Source of the DNA: Spirulinaceae cyanobacterium SM2_1_0
Lineage (GTDB): Bacteria > Cyanobacteriota > Cyanobacteriia > Cyanobacteriales > Spirulinaceae
Length of the DNA: 64,000 nucleotides
Direction: 5' to 3'
NCBI GenBank assembly: GCA_012031265.1
Contig: JAAUTY010000007.1
Span: forward strand, 51,340 to 115,339
This document shows positions 1 to 8,954 of the stretch, in pieces. The position numbers and the translations under genes were made by a program. The first letter of the stretch is position 1. Each line of letters opens with the position of its first letter. Below the pieces are notes generated by a model that was not told the origin of the DNA, ran no database searches, and was given only the letters and a program-made list of their open reading frames with translations.

Positions 1-79
1 CCTAAGTCCCTCTCCCAATCTGGGAGAGGGACTTCTAGCTCCTCTTCGCCTAGCTTGGGAGTAGGGGTTGGGGGATGTA
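1..79. repeat. Dispersed GC-rich palindromic repeat, copy A (cut by window edge)
   Basis: The segment contains CCCTCTCCCAATCTGGGAGAGGG-like arms and a second half ending in GGGAGTAGGGGTTGGGGGATG. The same two-part layout recurs at 8167-8252 (inverted orientation) and 15106-15194. Imperfect self-complementary arms suggest a non-coding mobile palindrome. Nothing coding is seen in it. Confidence 0.7.
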
Positions 80-140
80 GGCGCGCGGCGGCTGCTCGCA
101 GAGTGGGAAACCGCAACGTCAAAGTGGGATGCACCCGCGT

Positions 141-1847
141 TTATAGCTCAACCAAAGCGGCTGGCGACTTCGCCTCCGGGTGACGACAAGCGATCGGCAT
201 CCGCCAGCCTGTACCGAAGGCACGATCGGTAATTTTCAGACCCGGTGGCGCTTGGCGGCGCTTGAACTCGGCGCGGGCGACTAGTTTGAGGACGCGACTG
301 ACGGTTTCTGGATGGTGCCCGCCGGCGATGATCTCATTTGCGGCTTGGCGTTGAGCTACGAGGCGCTCCAGGATGTCGTCGAGGCTGTCGTAGTCGGGCA
401 GGGAATCGCTGTCCAATTGATCAGGGCGTAGCTCGGCACTGGGTGGTTTGGTGATGACATTGGCCGGAATCCGCTCGCGATCGCGGTTCAGCCAGCGACA
501 GAGCGAAAACACCCGCGTTTTGGGGACATCGGCGATCGCCGCCAAGCCGCCATTCATGTCGCCATAAAGCGTACAATAGCCGACTGCCATCTCGGATTTA
601 TTGCCGGTTGAGAGCAGGAGATAGCCAAATTTGTTGGCGATCGCCATCAGCAGATTGCCACGAATTCGCGACTGAATATTCTCCTCGGCGACGCCAAATT
701 CTGTACCGGCAAACAACGGTTCGAGGATCTGATCGTAGGCAGTCATTGCCGGGGCAATTTTCAAGACCTGGCTGCGAATTCCTAAATTTGCCACCAAGGC
801 CTCGGCATCTGCGAGCGAATGGTCGGAACTGTAGGGCGAGGGCATGAGCACACCGAGCACATTTTCGGCACCGAGTGCCTCGGCAGCGATCGCCGCCACC
901 AGCGAGGAATCGATGCCGCCGCTCAGGCCTAGCACCGCCCGCCGGAAGCCACATTTGCGTGCGTAGTCACCGACGCCGAGCACCAGCGCTGCCCAGATTT
1001 CGGCGTCATCCCCCTCGGGGCGAGGGGCGATCGCGCTCAGTTGCAGATCACGCGGCGTCGCGTCGAATTCCACCAAGGTCAGAGCGGGCTGGCAGTGCGC
1101 CGCGCGGCTGACCACCTCCCCCGCCCGGTTGCAAGCCACACTGCTACCGTCAAAGAGGAGGTCGTCATTGCCGCCGACTTGATTGACATAAATAATCGGT
1201 TGCTGGAAGCGGCGCGCCGCATGGCTCAGCATCGCTTCACGCAATCTTTGCTTGCCGACGCTGTAGGGCGAGGCTGAGAGATTGACGATCAGATCGGCAC
1301 CGGCAGCGGCGAGATCGGCGAGCGGATTGACCTCGTAGCTGCGTTTTCCCCAAAACTCCTCGTCGTTCCAGAGGTCTTCGCAGACGGTGACCCCGATGGT
1401 CATGGCAACGGCGTTGACCGCGAGTTGAAAACAGTTGCTGCGATCGCCCGGTTCAAAATAGCGGTCTTCATCAAAAACATCGTAGGTTGGCAGCAGTCGC
1501 TTGCGGAAATATTGCTGCACGCGACCATCGGCTAATTGGGCGATGCTGTTGAATAGCGGCTTTTCACCGCGCGCGTCGGCATTGGGGTTGGCTTCCACCG
1601 TACCGACGAGGGCGACTAGGCTGGGTGGCAGGTCGCGGGCGAGTTGCGTCAGTTGCTGCACGGTCGCCATCACAAAGCCCGGATTCAACAGGAGATCGCG
1701 GGGCGGATAGCCGCAGAGTGCCAGTTCGGGGGTGAGCAACAGTTGGGCGTCGGCCGCTGCTGCTTGGCGTGCTGTGGCAAGAATCTGCTCGGCGTTGGCC
1801 GCAAGGTCGCCGACGGTGGGATTGAGCTGGGCGATCGCAATTTTCAT
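141..1847 (-). CDS. nadE: Glutamine-dependent NAD+ synthetase
   Basis: It makes NAD+ from deamido-NAD+ using ATP and ammonia released from glutamine, the last step of NAD synthesis in the cytosol. The 568-residue product has an N-terminal nitrilase-type glutaminase domain (about 1-270) with the Glu-Lys-Cys triad visible as ELALCGYPP, FRKRLLPTYDVFDE and GVTVCEDLW. A C-terminal synthetase domain carries the P-loop SGGIDSS and ends near ADVPKT and the ELRPDQ segment. The start was set at the ATG giving MKIAIAQLNPTVGDL, because family members begin there; an upstream in-frame ATG would add ten residues without resemblance to the family. It is transcribed divergently from the squalene-hopene cyclase gene. 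Length and all motifs look intact. Confidence 0.96.
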   Translation of the reverse strand: MKIAIAQLNPTVGDLAANAEQILATARQAAAADAQLLLTPELALCGYPPRDLLLNPGFVMATVQQLTQLARDLPPSLVALVGTVEANPNADARGEKPLFNSIAQLADGRVQQYFRKRLLPTYDVFDEDRYFEPGDRSNCFQLAVNAVAMTIGVTVCEDLWNDEEFWGKRSYEVNPLADLAAAGADLIVNLSASPYSVGKQRLREAMLSHAARRFQQPIIYVNQVGGNDDLLFDGSSVACNRAGEVVSRAAHCQPALTLVEFDATPRDLQLSAIAPRPEGDDAEIWAALVLGVGDYARKCGFRRAVLGLSGGIDSSLVAAIAAEALGAENVLGVLMPSPYSSDHSLADAEALVANLGIRSQVLKIAPAMTAYDQILEPLFAGTEFGVAEENIQSRIRGNLLMAIANKFGYLLLSTGNKSEMAVGYCTLYGDMNGGLAAIADVPKTRVFSLCRWLNRDRERIPANVITKPPSAELRPDQLDSDSLPDYDSLDDILERLVAQRQAANEIIAGGHHPETVSRVLKLVARAEFKRRQAPPGLKITDRAFGTGWRMPIACRHPEAKSPAALVEL

Positions 1848-2192
1848 GGCAGGGCAAAGGTAGGGTTGAAGCCACAAGTGCAGTGTAGCGATAGACTTCG
1901 ACGCTCGCGGCGGCTGGAGGCCTGATTGATTTTGGTAAATTCTACTATAAATTTTGGTAGGAATTACTATAACCAGAAATGTAACGGCAGTCGTCTCGTC
2001 TTGCTACCGCGATCGCCCACCGCCTCATAGAGCGGCCAGGCTTGCTCTCGGTAATTCAACTTCTGAGGCAGCTCCGGTTGCCCTGCGATGGCAATCCTGC
2101 CGCTTGGGCGGGATGTCACAAGCCATAACTTGCTAGGCTATATGGCTGGAGTGAATCTCTGGCAACGCCGTCCAGTCGAGGAGAAGAAACGA
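1848..2192. other. Divergent intergenic region of nadE and squalene-hopene cyclase
   Basis: This 345-base stretch separates two divergent genes. It is GC-rich except for an AT-rich block at 1925-1980 with two tandem 22-base repeats (listed separately). No RNA gene or plausible short ORF is seen. Confidence 0.6.
1929..1972. promoter_or_regulatory. Two tandem 22-bp direct repeats, possible operator/promoter
   Basis: Units 1929-1950 and 1951-1972 abut exactly. Both start with ATTTTGGTA and end with ACTATAA; 17 of 22 positions agree by eye. The block is AT-rich inside a GC-rich region, lies 82 bp upstream of the nadE start and about 220 bp upstream of the cyclase start. Two helical turns per unit and the TATAA-like end fit a regulator site or promoter, which is inference. 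Confidence 0.4.
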
Positions 2193-4138
2193 ATGCAGAC
2201 ACAGGAACGAGTCGGTAGCGAGGTGCAGTCGGCGATCGCCGCTAGCCAGAGCTATCTGATCAGCCAGCAACAGACCGACGGCTACTGGTGGGCGGAGCTG
2301 GAGTCCAATGTCACGATGACGGCTGAAGTCGTGCTGCTGCATCAAATCTGGGGAACGAGCGCGACTCGCCCGCTCGCCAAGGCGGAACCATACTTGCGAT
2401 CGCAGCAGCGCGAGCATGGTGGCTGGGAACTCTTCTACGGCGATGGCGGCGACCTGAGTACCTCGGTGGAAGCCTACATGGCGCTACGGCTGCTCGGGGT
2501 TCATGCTGAAGACGCAGCCTTGACCAAGGCACGCGAATTCATCCTGGCGCATGGCGGCCTCAGCAAGACCCGCATTTTTACAAAAATGCACCTGGCGCTG
2601 ATCGGGTGCTACGACTGGCGCGGCGTGCCCTCGATTCCGCCTTGGATCATGTTGCTGCCCAACAGTTTCCCGATTTACGAAATGTCCAGTTGGGCACGCG
2701 GCAGCACGGTGCCGCTGCTGATCGTGTTCGACCAAAAGCCGATTTTTCCCACCCAGCCGGCGCTAAAGCTGGATGAACTCTACAGCGAAGGGGTGAAAAA
2801 TGCCCGCTACGAAATGCCTCGCAACGGCGACTGGACAGACATTTTCGTGTTGCTGGACGATAGCTTCAAGCTAGCCGAGACGTTGAATTTCATTCCCTTT
2901 CGCGAGCAGGGGCTGCGTGCCGCCGAGCGTTGGGTGCTGGAGCGCCAAGAGGCGACAGGCGACTGGGGCGGCATCATTCCGGCGATGCTCAACTCGCTGC
3001 TGGCGCTGCGCTGCCTCAACTACAGCCCAGATGATCCAGTGGTGCGACGCGGGTTGGCGGCGGTGGATCGTTTCGCGATTGAGACGGCAGATGGCTATCG
3101 TATGCAGCCCTGTATCTCGCCGGTTTGGGATACGGCTTGGGCGGTGCGATCGCTCGTCGAGTCCGGCCTCGCACCCGATGACCCCGTGGTGACAAAAGGC
3201 GCACAGTGGCTCATTGACCAGCAGATCCTGGCTTATGGCGACTGGGCAGTCAAGAATCCGCTGGCAACACCAGGGGGCTGGGCGTTTGAGTTTGACAATC
3301 GCTTTTATCCCGACCTGGATGATTCGGCCGTGGTCGTGATGGCGCTGAATCAGGCGCAGGTGAGCGATCGCGCGGCACAACAGGGAGCGATCGCCCGTGC
3401 CCTAGACTGGATGATGTCGATGCAGTGTCAACCCGGCGGCTGGGGCGCATTCGACATCGACAATGACCACGACTGGCTCAACCTGCTGCCCTACGCCGAC
3501 CTGAAGGCCATGATCGACCCCAATACAGCCGATGTCACCGCGCGGTCTTGGAAATGCTGGGGGAATTGCTGGCGAGCGATCCCGAACCGGAGCGAAAGGC
3601 GCAAATCCAGCGCTATCAGGGACGGGTGACCAAAGCACTGGCGTACCTCGCACGCGAACAGGAAACCGATGGCTCCTGGTTTGGGCGCTGGGGGGTCAAC
3701 TACATCTATGGCACGAGCGGCGTGCTGTCGGCGCTGGCCCTGCTCACGCCGGAGCGCCACCAAACGGCGATCGCCCGGGGCGCGGCTTGGTTGGTCAGCT
3801 GCCAAAACACCGACGGCGGCTGGGGCGAAACCTGTCGCAGCTACAACGATCCCCACCTCAAGGGACAGGGGAACAGCACCGCTTCGCAGACCGCTTGGGC
3901 GCTGCTGGGTCTGCTGGCAGCAGCTCAGGCTACCGGCAACGTGGCGCGTGCCGCCCTGGATCGAGGCATCGCTTACCTCACCACAACGCAACTGCCCGAC
4001 GGTCGCTGGGATGAGTCAGAATTCACCGGCACGGGTTTTCCTGGCCACTTCTATCTCAAATACCACTTCTACCAGCAATATTTCCCGCTGCTAGCTCTGG
4101 GGCGCTACCGAGCACAGGTGAGGAGCATGACCGACTGA
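2193..4138 (+). pseudogene. shc: Squalene-hopene cyclase, interrupted by a single-base frameshift
   Basis: This enzyme cyclises squalene to hopene/hopanol for hopanoid membrane lipids. The first frame (2193 to about 3545) carries the N-terminal QW-type repeats (QQQTDGYWWAELES, EHGGWELFYG), the protonating motif DLDD at residues 374-377 (family DxDD) and GGWGAFDIDND. The second frame continues from about 3546 to the stop at 4138 with LEMLGELL, DGSWFGRWGVNYIYGT, GGWGETCRSY and a normal C-terminus. One missing G in GCGCGG(G)TCTTGG at 3541-3547 would join them as DVTAR-VLEMLG and give about 648 residues, the usual family length. The ATG at 2193 follows GAGGAGAAG and was preferred to an upstream ATG. 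Everything else looks intact, so a sequencing indel is as likely as true decay. Confidence 0.9.
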
Positions 4139-4515
4139 GGAAAAACCTCATCCCAGCCCAGAAGCTCGGTACTAGTACCGCTACGCGGAATTTTGAGTTC
4201 TGAGTTTTGAGTGATGAGTGCAGACAATACAGGCATCCTACGGATCCTGAATGGGGATCTCATTTCCGCCGCCTTGTACTAGTCTCGTCGGCAGCAGCAC
4301 GACGAGGCACGCATTTAGGCTTCGGCGGCGGTGACTCGTGGACGTCAGCGGTTACAGTATGACCCAGCCAACGTCCCGATCGAGGGCCAAAACCCAATAT
4401 TCTTGTGGAAATCCATTTGCAATTTGCTGACTCAAAGCCTGATGCCCCAAGGATCTTGCAGCAACCTTCTCTGTTGTGAGTCACTTCCAGTTTTGGCTGG
4501 GAATCCTTGAAGGTA
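4139..4515. other. Intergenic region holding repeat copy 1
   Basis: The region between the cyclase stop and tRNA-Lys contains the 111-bp element at 4172-4282. In the remainder (4283-4515) no gene, hairpin or conserved signal could be supported. Confidence 0.6.
4172..4282. mobile_element. 111-bp MITE-like repeat, copy 1
   Basis: The element begins CTAGTACCGCTACGCGGAA and ends in CTTGTACTAG. Its ends are inverted repeats of the pattern CTAGTAC-N6-GCGGAA. Three more copies of exactly the same length lie at 14949, 31202 and 48370. No coding capacity. This fits a non-autonomous miniature element; CTAG could be the target duplication. Confidence 0.75.
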
Positions 4516-4587
4516 TGGGTCGCCTGGGATTCGAACCCAGAACTAATCGGTTAAAAGCCGAGTACTCTACCTTTGAGTTAGCGACCC
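4516..4587 (-). tRNA. tRNA-Lys (anticodon TTT)
   Basis: Read on the minus strand, the sequence starts GGGTCGCTAACTCAAAGG and folds into a cloverleaf: acceptor GGGTCGC/GCGACCC, D arm ACTC/GAGT, anticodon stem CTCGG/CCGAT (one wobble pair) around CTTTTAA, and T arm CTGGG-TTCGAAT-CCCAG. Anticodon TTT reads lysine codons. The discriminator is A and CCA is not encoded, common in cyanobacteria. Confidence 0.95.
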
Positions 4588-4675
4588 AAAATATCGCTCG
4601 CACAGTCTAGAATGATAACATAATCTTCTGATTGTCAGCCAAGGGGCAACGTTGACATTTTTCGCCCATCCCGAC

Positions 4676-5086
4676 TTAGGAGACTTGCAGATAAGCTTGC
4701 GTACAGAAGGCAGCCAAGCGACCGAGGAGCGGATCATCAGCACGAGTCGCCAGCAGTGATTGCACGCAGTGGACAAACTGACCATCCAGGGTGTCATCGA
4801 GCGTCACCGTTTTGCTCGCGGGATAGAGGACTTGAACCTCGGTTTGCAGCTCGTTGGTTGTCCCCGTCTGCCAGCCCGTCCCATCACGCCGCCAGCAGAG
4901 GAAGCGGCCGCGCAAGGTGACTTGAAACCAGTCAATCTCACCGGCTTTCAAATCCACAAAGACATCGAAGTAAGGCTCACCGCCCTGATACCAAATGCGG
5001 GTCGAGACATCCGCTGGCTTGCGGAGCAGACTCGGGTTGATACGACGGAGAGAGCGACCCAACGCTTCCAGTTCAGCACGTTTCAT
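4676..5086 (-). CDS. Conserved hypothetical protein, 136 aa
   Basis: The product starts MKRAELEALGRSLRRINPS and has no signal peptide or membrane segment. Aromatic-rich strands (RIWYQGGEPYFDVFVDL, DWFQVTLRGRFLCWRRDG) suggest a small beta-rich soluble domain, followed by a helical C-terminus (HCVQSLLATRADDPLLGRLAAFCTQAYLQ). I do not recognise a named family. The start at MKRAEL was chosen over an upstream ATG because the extra 15 residues (SLSSSLLTPLTINI) look unlike a natural N-terminus. It stands alone between tRNA-Lys and recF, in the same orientation as both. Function unknown. Confidence 0.75.
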   Translation of the reverse strand: MKRAELEALGRSLRRINPSLLRKPADVSTRIWYQGGEPYFDVFVDLKAGEIDWFQVTLRGRFLCWRRDGTGWQTGTTNELQTEVQVLYPASKTVTLDDTLDGQFVHCVQSLLATRADDPLLGRLAAFCTQAYLQVS

Positions 5087-5286
5087 GATGTTGATCGTCA
5101 GGGGAGTGAGAAGGGAGGATGACAGACTCAAGCGGGGAGGCTCGTTTTGAGTGGGAAAGCGCCGCTGACTGTTGCTCAGGATACGCTGACAGCAACAGCC
5201 AATTCTCGTTAGTCAGCCGCTCAATACGTATTGCTGATTGATAGTCTGAAGCAGTGTACCGCGAGTGTTTCACCCAATCCTAACGG

Positions 5287-6414
5287 TCACTGGGCGCGAA
5301 TGGAGCCAGCGGTCACTGTTAAGATTTGTGCGGCCTCGAGCCAGGGTTGGTGAAAGGAGTCGAGGTGAGTGGTGGTGATCAGGGTCTGGAAGCGATCCTG
5401 AATGGCGACGAGCAAGTGATTTTGGCGAGTCGGGTCGAGTTCCGCCAGTACGTCGTCAAGGAGTAATAATGGCGGTTCGCCAATGACATCTTCGATCAGT
5501 TTTAACTCGGCGAGCTTGAGGGCGAGCACGAGCGTGCGTTGCTGCCCTTGTGAGCCGTAGAAGCGGGCGGGGGTTTCATTGATGGTCAGCTCGATCTCGT
5601 CGCGGTGCGTGCCGACCATCGATTTACCTTGGTGTTGCTCGGCGGTGCGGCGCTGGGCGATTTTTGCGAGAAAGGCTTGTTGCACGGCGATCGCGTCATC
5701 GGTTGACCAGGCGACATTGGGGGCGTAGCGGATCGTCAGTTGCTCGGTTTCGCCGCTGATCTGCCGGTGCCAGAGCTGGGCGAGTGGAGCGAGACGTTGG
5801 AGAATGCGCGATCGCCTGCGGGTGACCCGCGAGCCAGCCGCTGCTAGTTGGGCGTCCCAGATCGCCAACTGGTCGCTCTGGTGTGCGGTCAGCGGCTCTT
5901 CGCGCTGCTTCAATTGCTTTAGCAAAGCATTGCGCTGACGCAGCACCTGGTTGTACTGCTGCAAAATGTAGGCATAGACCGGTTCAAGCTGGATTGCCAG
6001 ACTGTCGAGCCAATCACGGCGCGCCTCGGGGCTACCCCGGACGAGATCGAGATCAAGGCTAGAGAAGCGCACGGCATTGAGCTGACCGAGAAAATCCAGT
6101 TGGCGGCGCAGGGTTTGGCAATTGACGCTGGCGGTGCGGCGACCTTTTTCGCGCAGGATCAGTTGCAGATCCACCGAACCAGCATCATGTTGGACGTGGG
6201 CGGTGATCTGCGCCTGAGCATGGTCATTGTGAACGAGGTCGCGATCGCGGCTTGCCCGATGACTTTTGAGCGATGCCAGCAGTTCGATCGCCTCCAGAAG
6301 ATTGGACTTGCCCTGCGCATTGTTGCCGACCAAAATTGTTTTGCGGGCGGTGAACTCCACCTTTTGGTCGCGATAGTTGCGAAAGTCGCGCAGGTGCAGC
6401 CATTGGAGGTTCAT
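5287..6414 (-). CDS. recF: DNA replication and repair protein RecF
   Basis: RecF is an SMC-like ATPase that helps load RecA at ssDNA-dsDNA junctions during gap repair. The 375-residue product starts [21 protein letters not shown], typical of the family. It has Walker [15 protein letters not shown] at about residues 31-44, an arginine-rich coiled middle, the signature region [19 protein letters not shown], and the Walker B/D-loop [16 protein letters not shown]. Full length, no anomalies. It lies 24 bp downstream of the rhodanese gene on the same strand, so the two may be co-transcribed; RecF partners are not present in the window. Confidence 0.96.
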   Translation of the reverse strand: MNLQWLHLRDFRNYRDQKVEFTARKTILVGNNAQGKSNLLEAIELLASLKSHRASRDRDLVHNDHAQAQITAHVQHDAGSVDLQLILREKGRRTASVNCQTLRRQLDFLGQLNAVRFSSLDLDLVRGSPEARRDWLDSLAIQLEPVYAYILQQYNQVLRQRNALLKQLKQREEPLTAHQSDQLAIWDAQLAAAGSRVTRRRSRILQRLAPLAQLWHRQISGETEQLTIRYAPNVAWSTDDAIAVQQAFLAKIAQRRTAEQHQGKSMVGTHRDEIELTINETPARFYGSQGQQRTLVLALKLAELKLIEDVIGEPPLLLLDDVLAELDPTRQNHLLVAIQDRFQTLITTTHLDSFHQPWLEAAQILTVTAGSIRAQ

Positions 6415-6438
6415 GCCGAGTGTGTGCAGTCCAAGCCC

Positions 6439-7395
6439 TCATTCTAAGGGATGGCTGTCGGCGGGCGCGGCTGACCATTGCCAGGTTGACCCGGCATAGT
6501 TCCTGACCGTATAGCCGAGGTCGGCGAGTACCACGGCCAGCCAAGCCGAACGCACGCCGCCCGTGCAGTAGACCACGATTTCAGTGGCGGCGGTAATGCC
6601 GCGTTGGGCAAGTTGTACCGCAATCTGGTCACGCGGGAGGAGCTTGCCGTTGTCAGCAAGCAAATCTTGGAAATACAGGTGCTCTGCGCCCGGTAAATGA
6701 CCGCCGCGCTGCTCGCCGTAGGGGGTCGCGCCTCGGTATTCGCGGGCTTCGCGGGTGTCGAGGAGCACCACTCCGGGCTGGGTGAGGCGAGCGCGAACTT
6801 CGGTTTGCGAGATGCTCCAGTCGGCTTGCCGCGCGATGGTGAAGTCACCAGGGGTAGCCACTGGCAGATTTTGCGGCCGATCAGTCGCGGTGAGAGCGGC
6901 ATAACCGCCATCCACAAGCACCGCTTGCGGGTGACCGAGGCTGCGGAGCATCCAGACGATGCGGCCGTCTTCGCCCCAGTCGCGCCTCGGGTCGCCGACG
7001 ACGATGACGGGGCGATCGCCCCTCACACCCAGTTCTCGCAGCCTCGCGGTCAGCACATCATCATCGGTGAGCAGTTCACCGCGTTGTCCGGAGGCGGTTT
7101 GGGAAAATTCTTGCCATCGAACCACGCGGGCACCGGGGAGCGGACGGGCCTGGGGATGGGGGCGGGCATCCAACAGCGTCGCGCCTTGCTGTAGCAGGGC
7201 CTTAGCTTCGACAGCACTGACGATCCAGGCGGGCGATCGCGCCTCGCGGGCACTGGCGAATTGTGATTCGGGGTCGCTCATGACGGATGTCGGCGCGGGC
7301 AAGCGGACAATAGCAATGGTGAGGGCGATCGCCAAACCGATTCCGAGCCAGAGGGCGATCGCCCGCGACCCGCCCAGCGCAACTTTTAGCAACAT
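6439..7395 (-). CDS. Membrane-anchored two-domain rhodanese (sulfurtransferase)
   Basis: This is a sulfurtransferase of the thiosulfate/3-mercaptopyruvate type. After a short N-terminus, a hydrophobic segment (RAIALWLGIGLAIALTIAIV) anchors or exports the protein; two rhodanese domains follow. The first has no cysteine at the active-loop position (VVGDPRRDWGEDG), as in many tandem rhodaneses. The second has the active loop YCTGGVRSAW with the catalytic Cys. The substrate cannot be deduced. I chose the ATG at 7395 (MLLKVALGG), preceded by GGCGAG; an in-frame ATG at 7443 would add 16 residues and cannot be excluded. It sits just upstream of recF on the same strand. Confidence 0.85.
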   Translation of the reverse strand: MLLKVALGGSRAIALWLGIGLAIALTIAIVRLPAPTSVMSDPESQFASAREARSPAWIVSAVEAKALLQQGATLLDARPHPQARPLPGARVVRWQEFSQTASGQRGELLTDDDVLTARLRELGVRGDRPVIVVGDPRRDWGEDGRIVWMLRSLGHPQAVLVDGGYAALTATDRPQNLPVATPGDFTIARQADWSISQTEVRARLTQPGVVLLDTREAREYRGATPYGEQRGGHLPGAEHLYFQDLLADNGKLLPRDQIAVQLAQRGITAATEIVVYCTGGVRSAWLAVVLADLGYTVRNYAGSTWQWSAAPADSHPLE

Positions 7396-8954
7396 TACTC
7401 GCCAGTAAAGTGGACTTTTCCCTACTAAACCTAACGAGGACATCTGAAAATTGGCTGAGGATGCCGCCGGTCAATACCATCTTTAGGAGCGCTGCGCCAA
7501 TGCCTGGAAGGTGGCAGGAAGGGCGATCGCCCCGCATCAGGAGTACATCTATACAACTGACCTCGTAGACAATCATGAAAATTTTGACCACTCCTATCTA
7601 GATCAATACACACCTCGGGCGGCCTCAACAGAGCCTGAATTCGGCGCGACCGTCGCTCGCCCGCTGTCCTGACCCGCTAGCCATCTGGTGCCGATGTGCG
7701 CTTGCGAAGATGCCGGCTGGGTGCAATCTCGATTAAGCCGACGGGCGGGAAATCATTTTGCCTGCAAATACCTGGCATCTGAAGCAGTTAGCATTCGATT
7801 GCGACTCCGAGTCAGATTCCCACCTGATGCCAATGCGTGATCGAATTGGCGCAGATTGTTTAATCAAACACAGCCGTAGAGATTGATTAAATGCTACATT
7901 AATTGTTTTGCTGTTGATCGATTAGTTTGCGTGTGATAAATCTTGCCCCCAAGGCGTAATCGGGGCAAAAATGTGGCTGCTGCTCACTTGAGTTTTTGCG
8001 GGCAATCACCGAACCTGTTGACGCTTACAGAACTCAGATTCTAGGCTGCCCGTCATCCTCCCCAGCGCTCAGCCGGAGCTAATCAAAGCTGACGAACCTT
8101 GTTGTCAAATTGATTGCTGTTAGCAAGAGTTGCGATCGGGAGCCGCCCACTTCGGCATCGCCATTACCCTCATCCTCCAGCCCCTACTCCCAGAGCGGGC
8201 GTAGGGGAGCTAGAAGCCCTCCCAACTTGGGAGTGGGATTGGGGGGTGAGGGTTGCCAATCCGGGATACTCCCCTGCGATCAGGCGCTAGCTCTCTTTGA
8301 CCGGCTCGCAAGCGAACGCACCAGCCTAGAACCAATAACCATGCATCCGTTCAACCACAACTCATGTCTGTTATTGACCGTCCAAGGGGCAGAAAAATTT
8401 TGGTGGCGGGTCGGCGATCACTTTTTTTCGTAACCGTACCAACCCAAATTGCTCTCGAGGTCAGATTGTGTAAAGTCTTGTATCTCCGTGTTACTATGTA
8501 CTTACACCTATTTACTGGAACATCCCAAATAGCTTTACTGAGCAGGCAGTGTGCGTAGCCTCCACTAGTGCAGATATGCCTAGGTCAATATTGCAATGCA
8601 TCCTGTAGCCCCGATCGATTGCAGCTTAGAGTTGCTAGTAGGTGCTACATCTGAGGTTGCAGCTTTCTAGCTGGGGAAGTGCGATCGCCAACTCAAGATG
8701 ACTCCCCTTGGATTCAGTTTGAGGCGCTGGTTATATACTGCCCTCATTAAGGCAGTGCTGTAACAATTGTGATGTTCTGCTCATGCATTGGGGACAGCGC
8801 TCCAGTGACATTTCATGGTAACCACCGACCCCTAACTCATAACCTGATGTTAACCCTTGGATGCCATTTCCGAGCGGTCGTGGGTTGGGACTTTGTATCT
8901 TAGCTAATCTTGCATTAGCGAGTCTTGCAAACGCGGTTTTTTCTAGGATTAGCA
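7396..8954. other. Gene-poor 1.5-kb intergenic region
   Basis: No reading frame here has the composition or similarity expected of a gene. It contains one dispersed repeat (8167-8252) and a weak hairpin TTGCCCC/GGGGCAA near 7944-7970. The part from about 8400 to 8954 is more AT-rich and probably holds the promoter and leader of the cyclase gene that starts at 8955. Confidence 0.55.
8167..8252. repeat. Dispersed GC-rich palindromic repeat, copy B
   Basis: The 86-base segment begins CCCTCATCCTCCAGCCCC and ends GGGGGGTGAGGG. Its reverse complement aligns along its length with 15106-15194 and with the left window edge. No coding capacity; inside the long intergenic region. Confidence 0.75.

Noticed and set aside
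1954..2136. 60-codon frame upstream of the squalene-hopene cyclase
   Set aside because: It overlaps the AT-rich tandem repeats and gives a product without recognisable features.
8110..8433. Plus-strand frame in the long intergenic region
   Set aside because: It runs through the dispersed repeat (Ser/Pro-rich product) and has no ribosome site or family resemblance.
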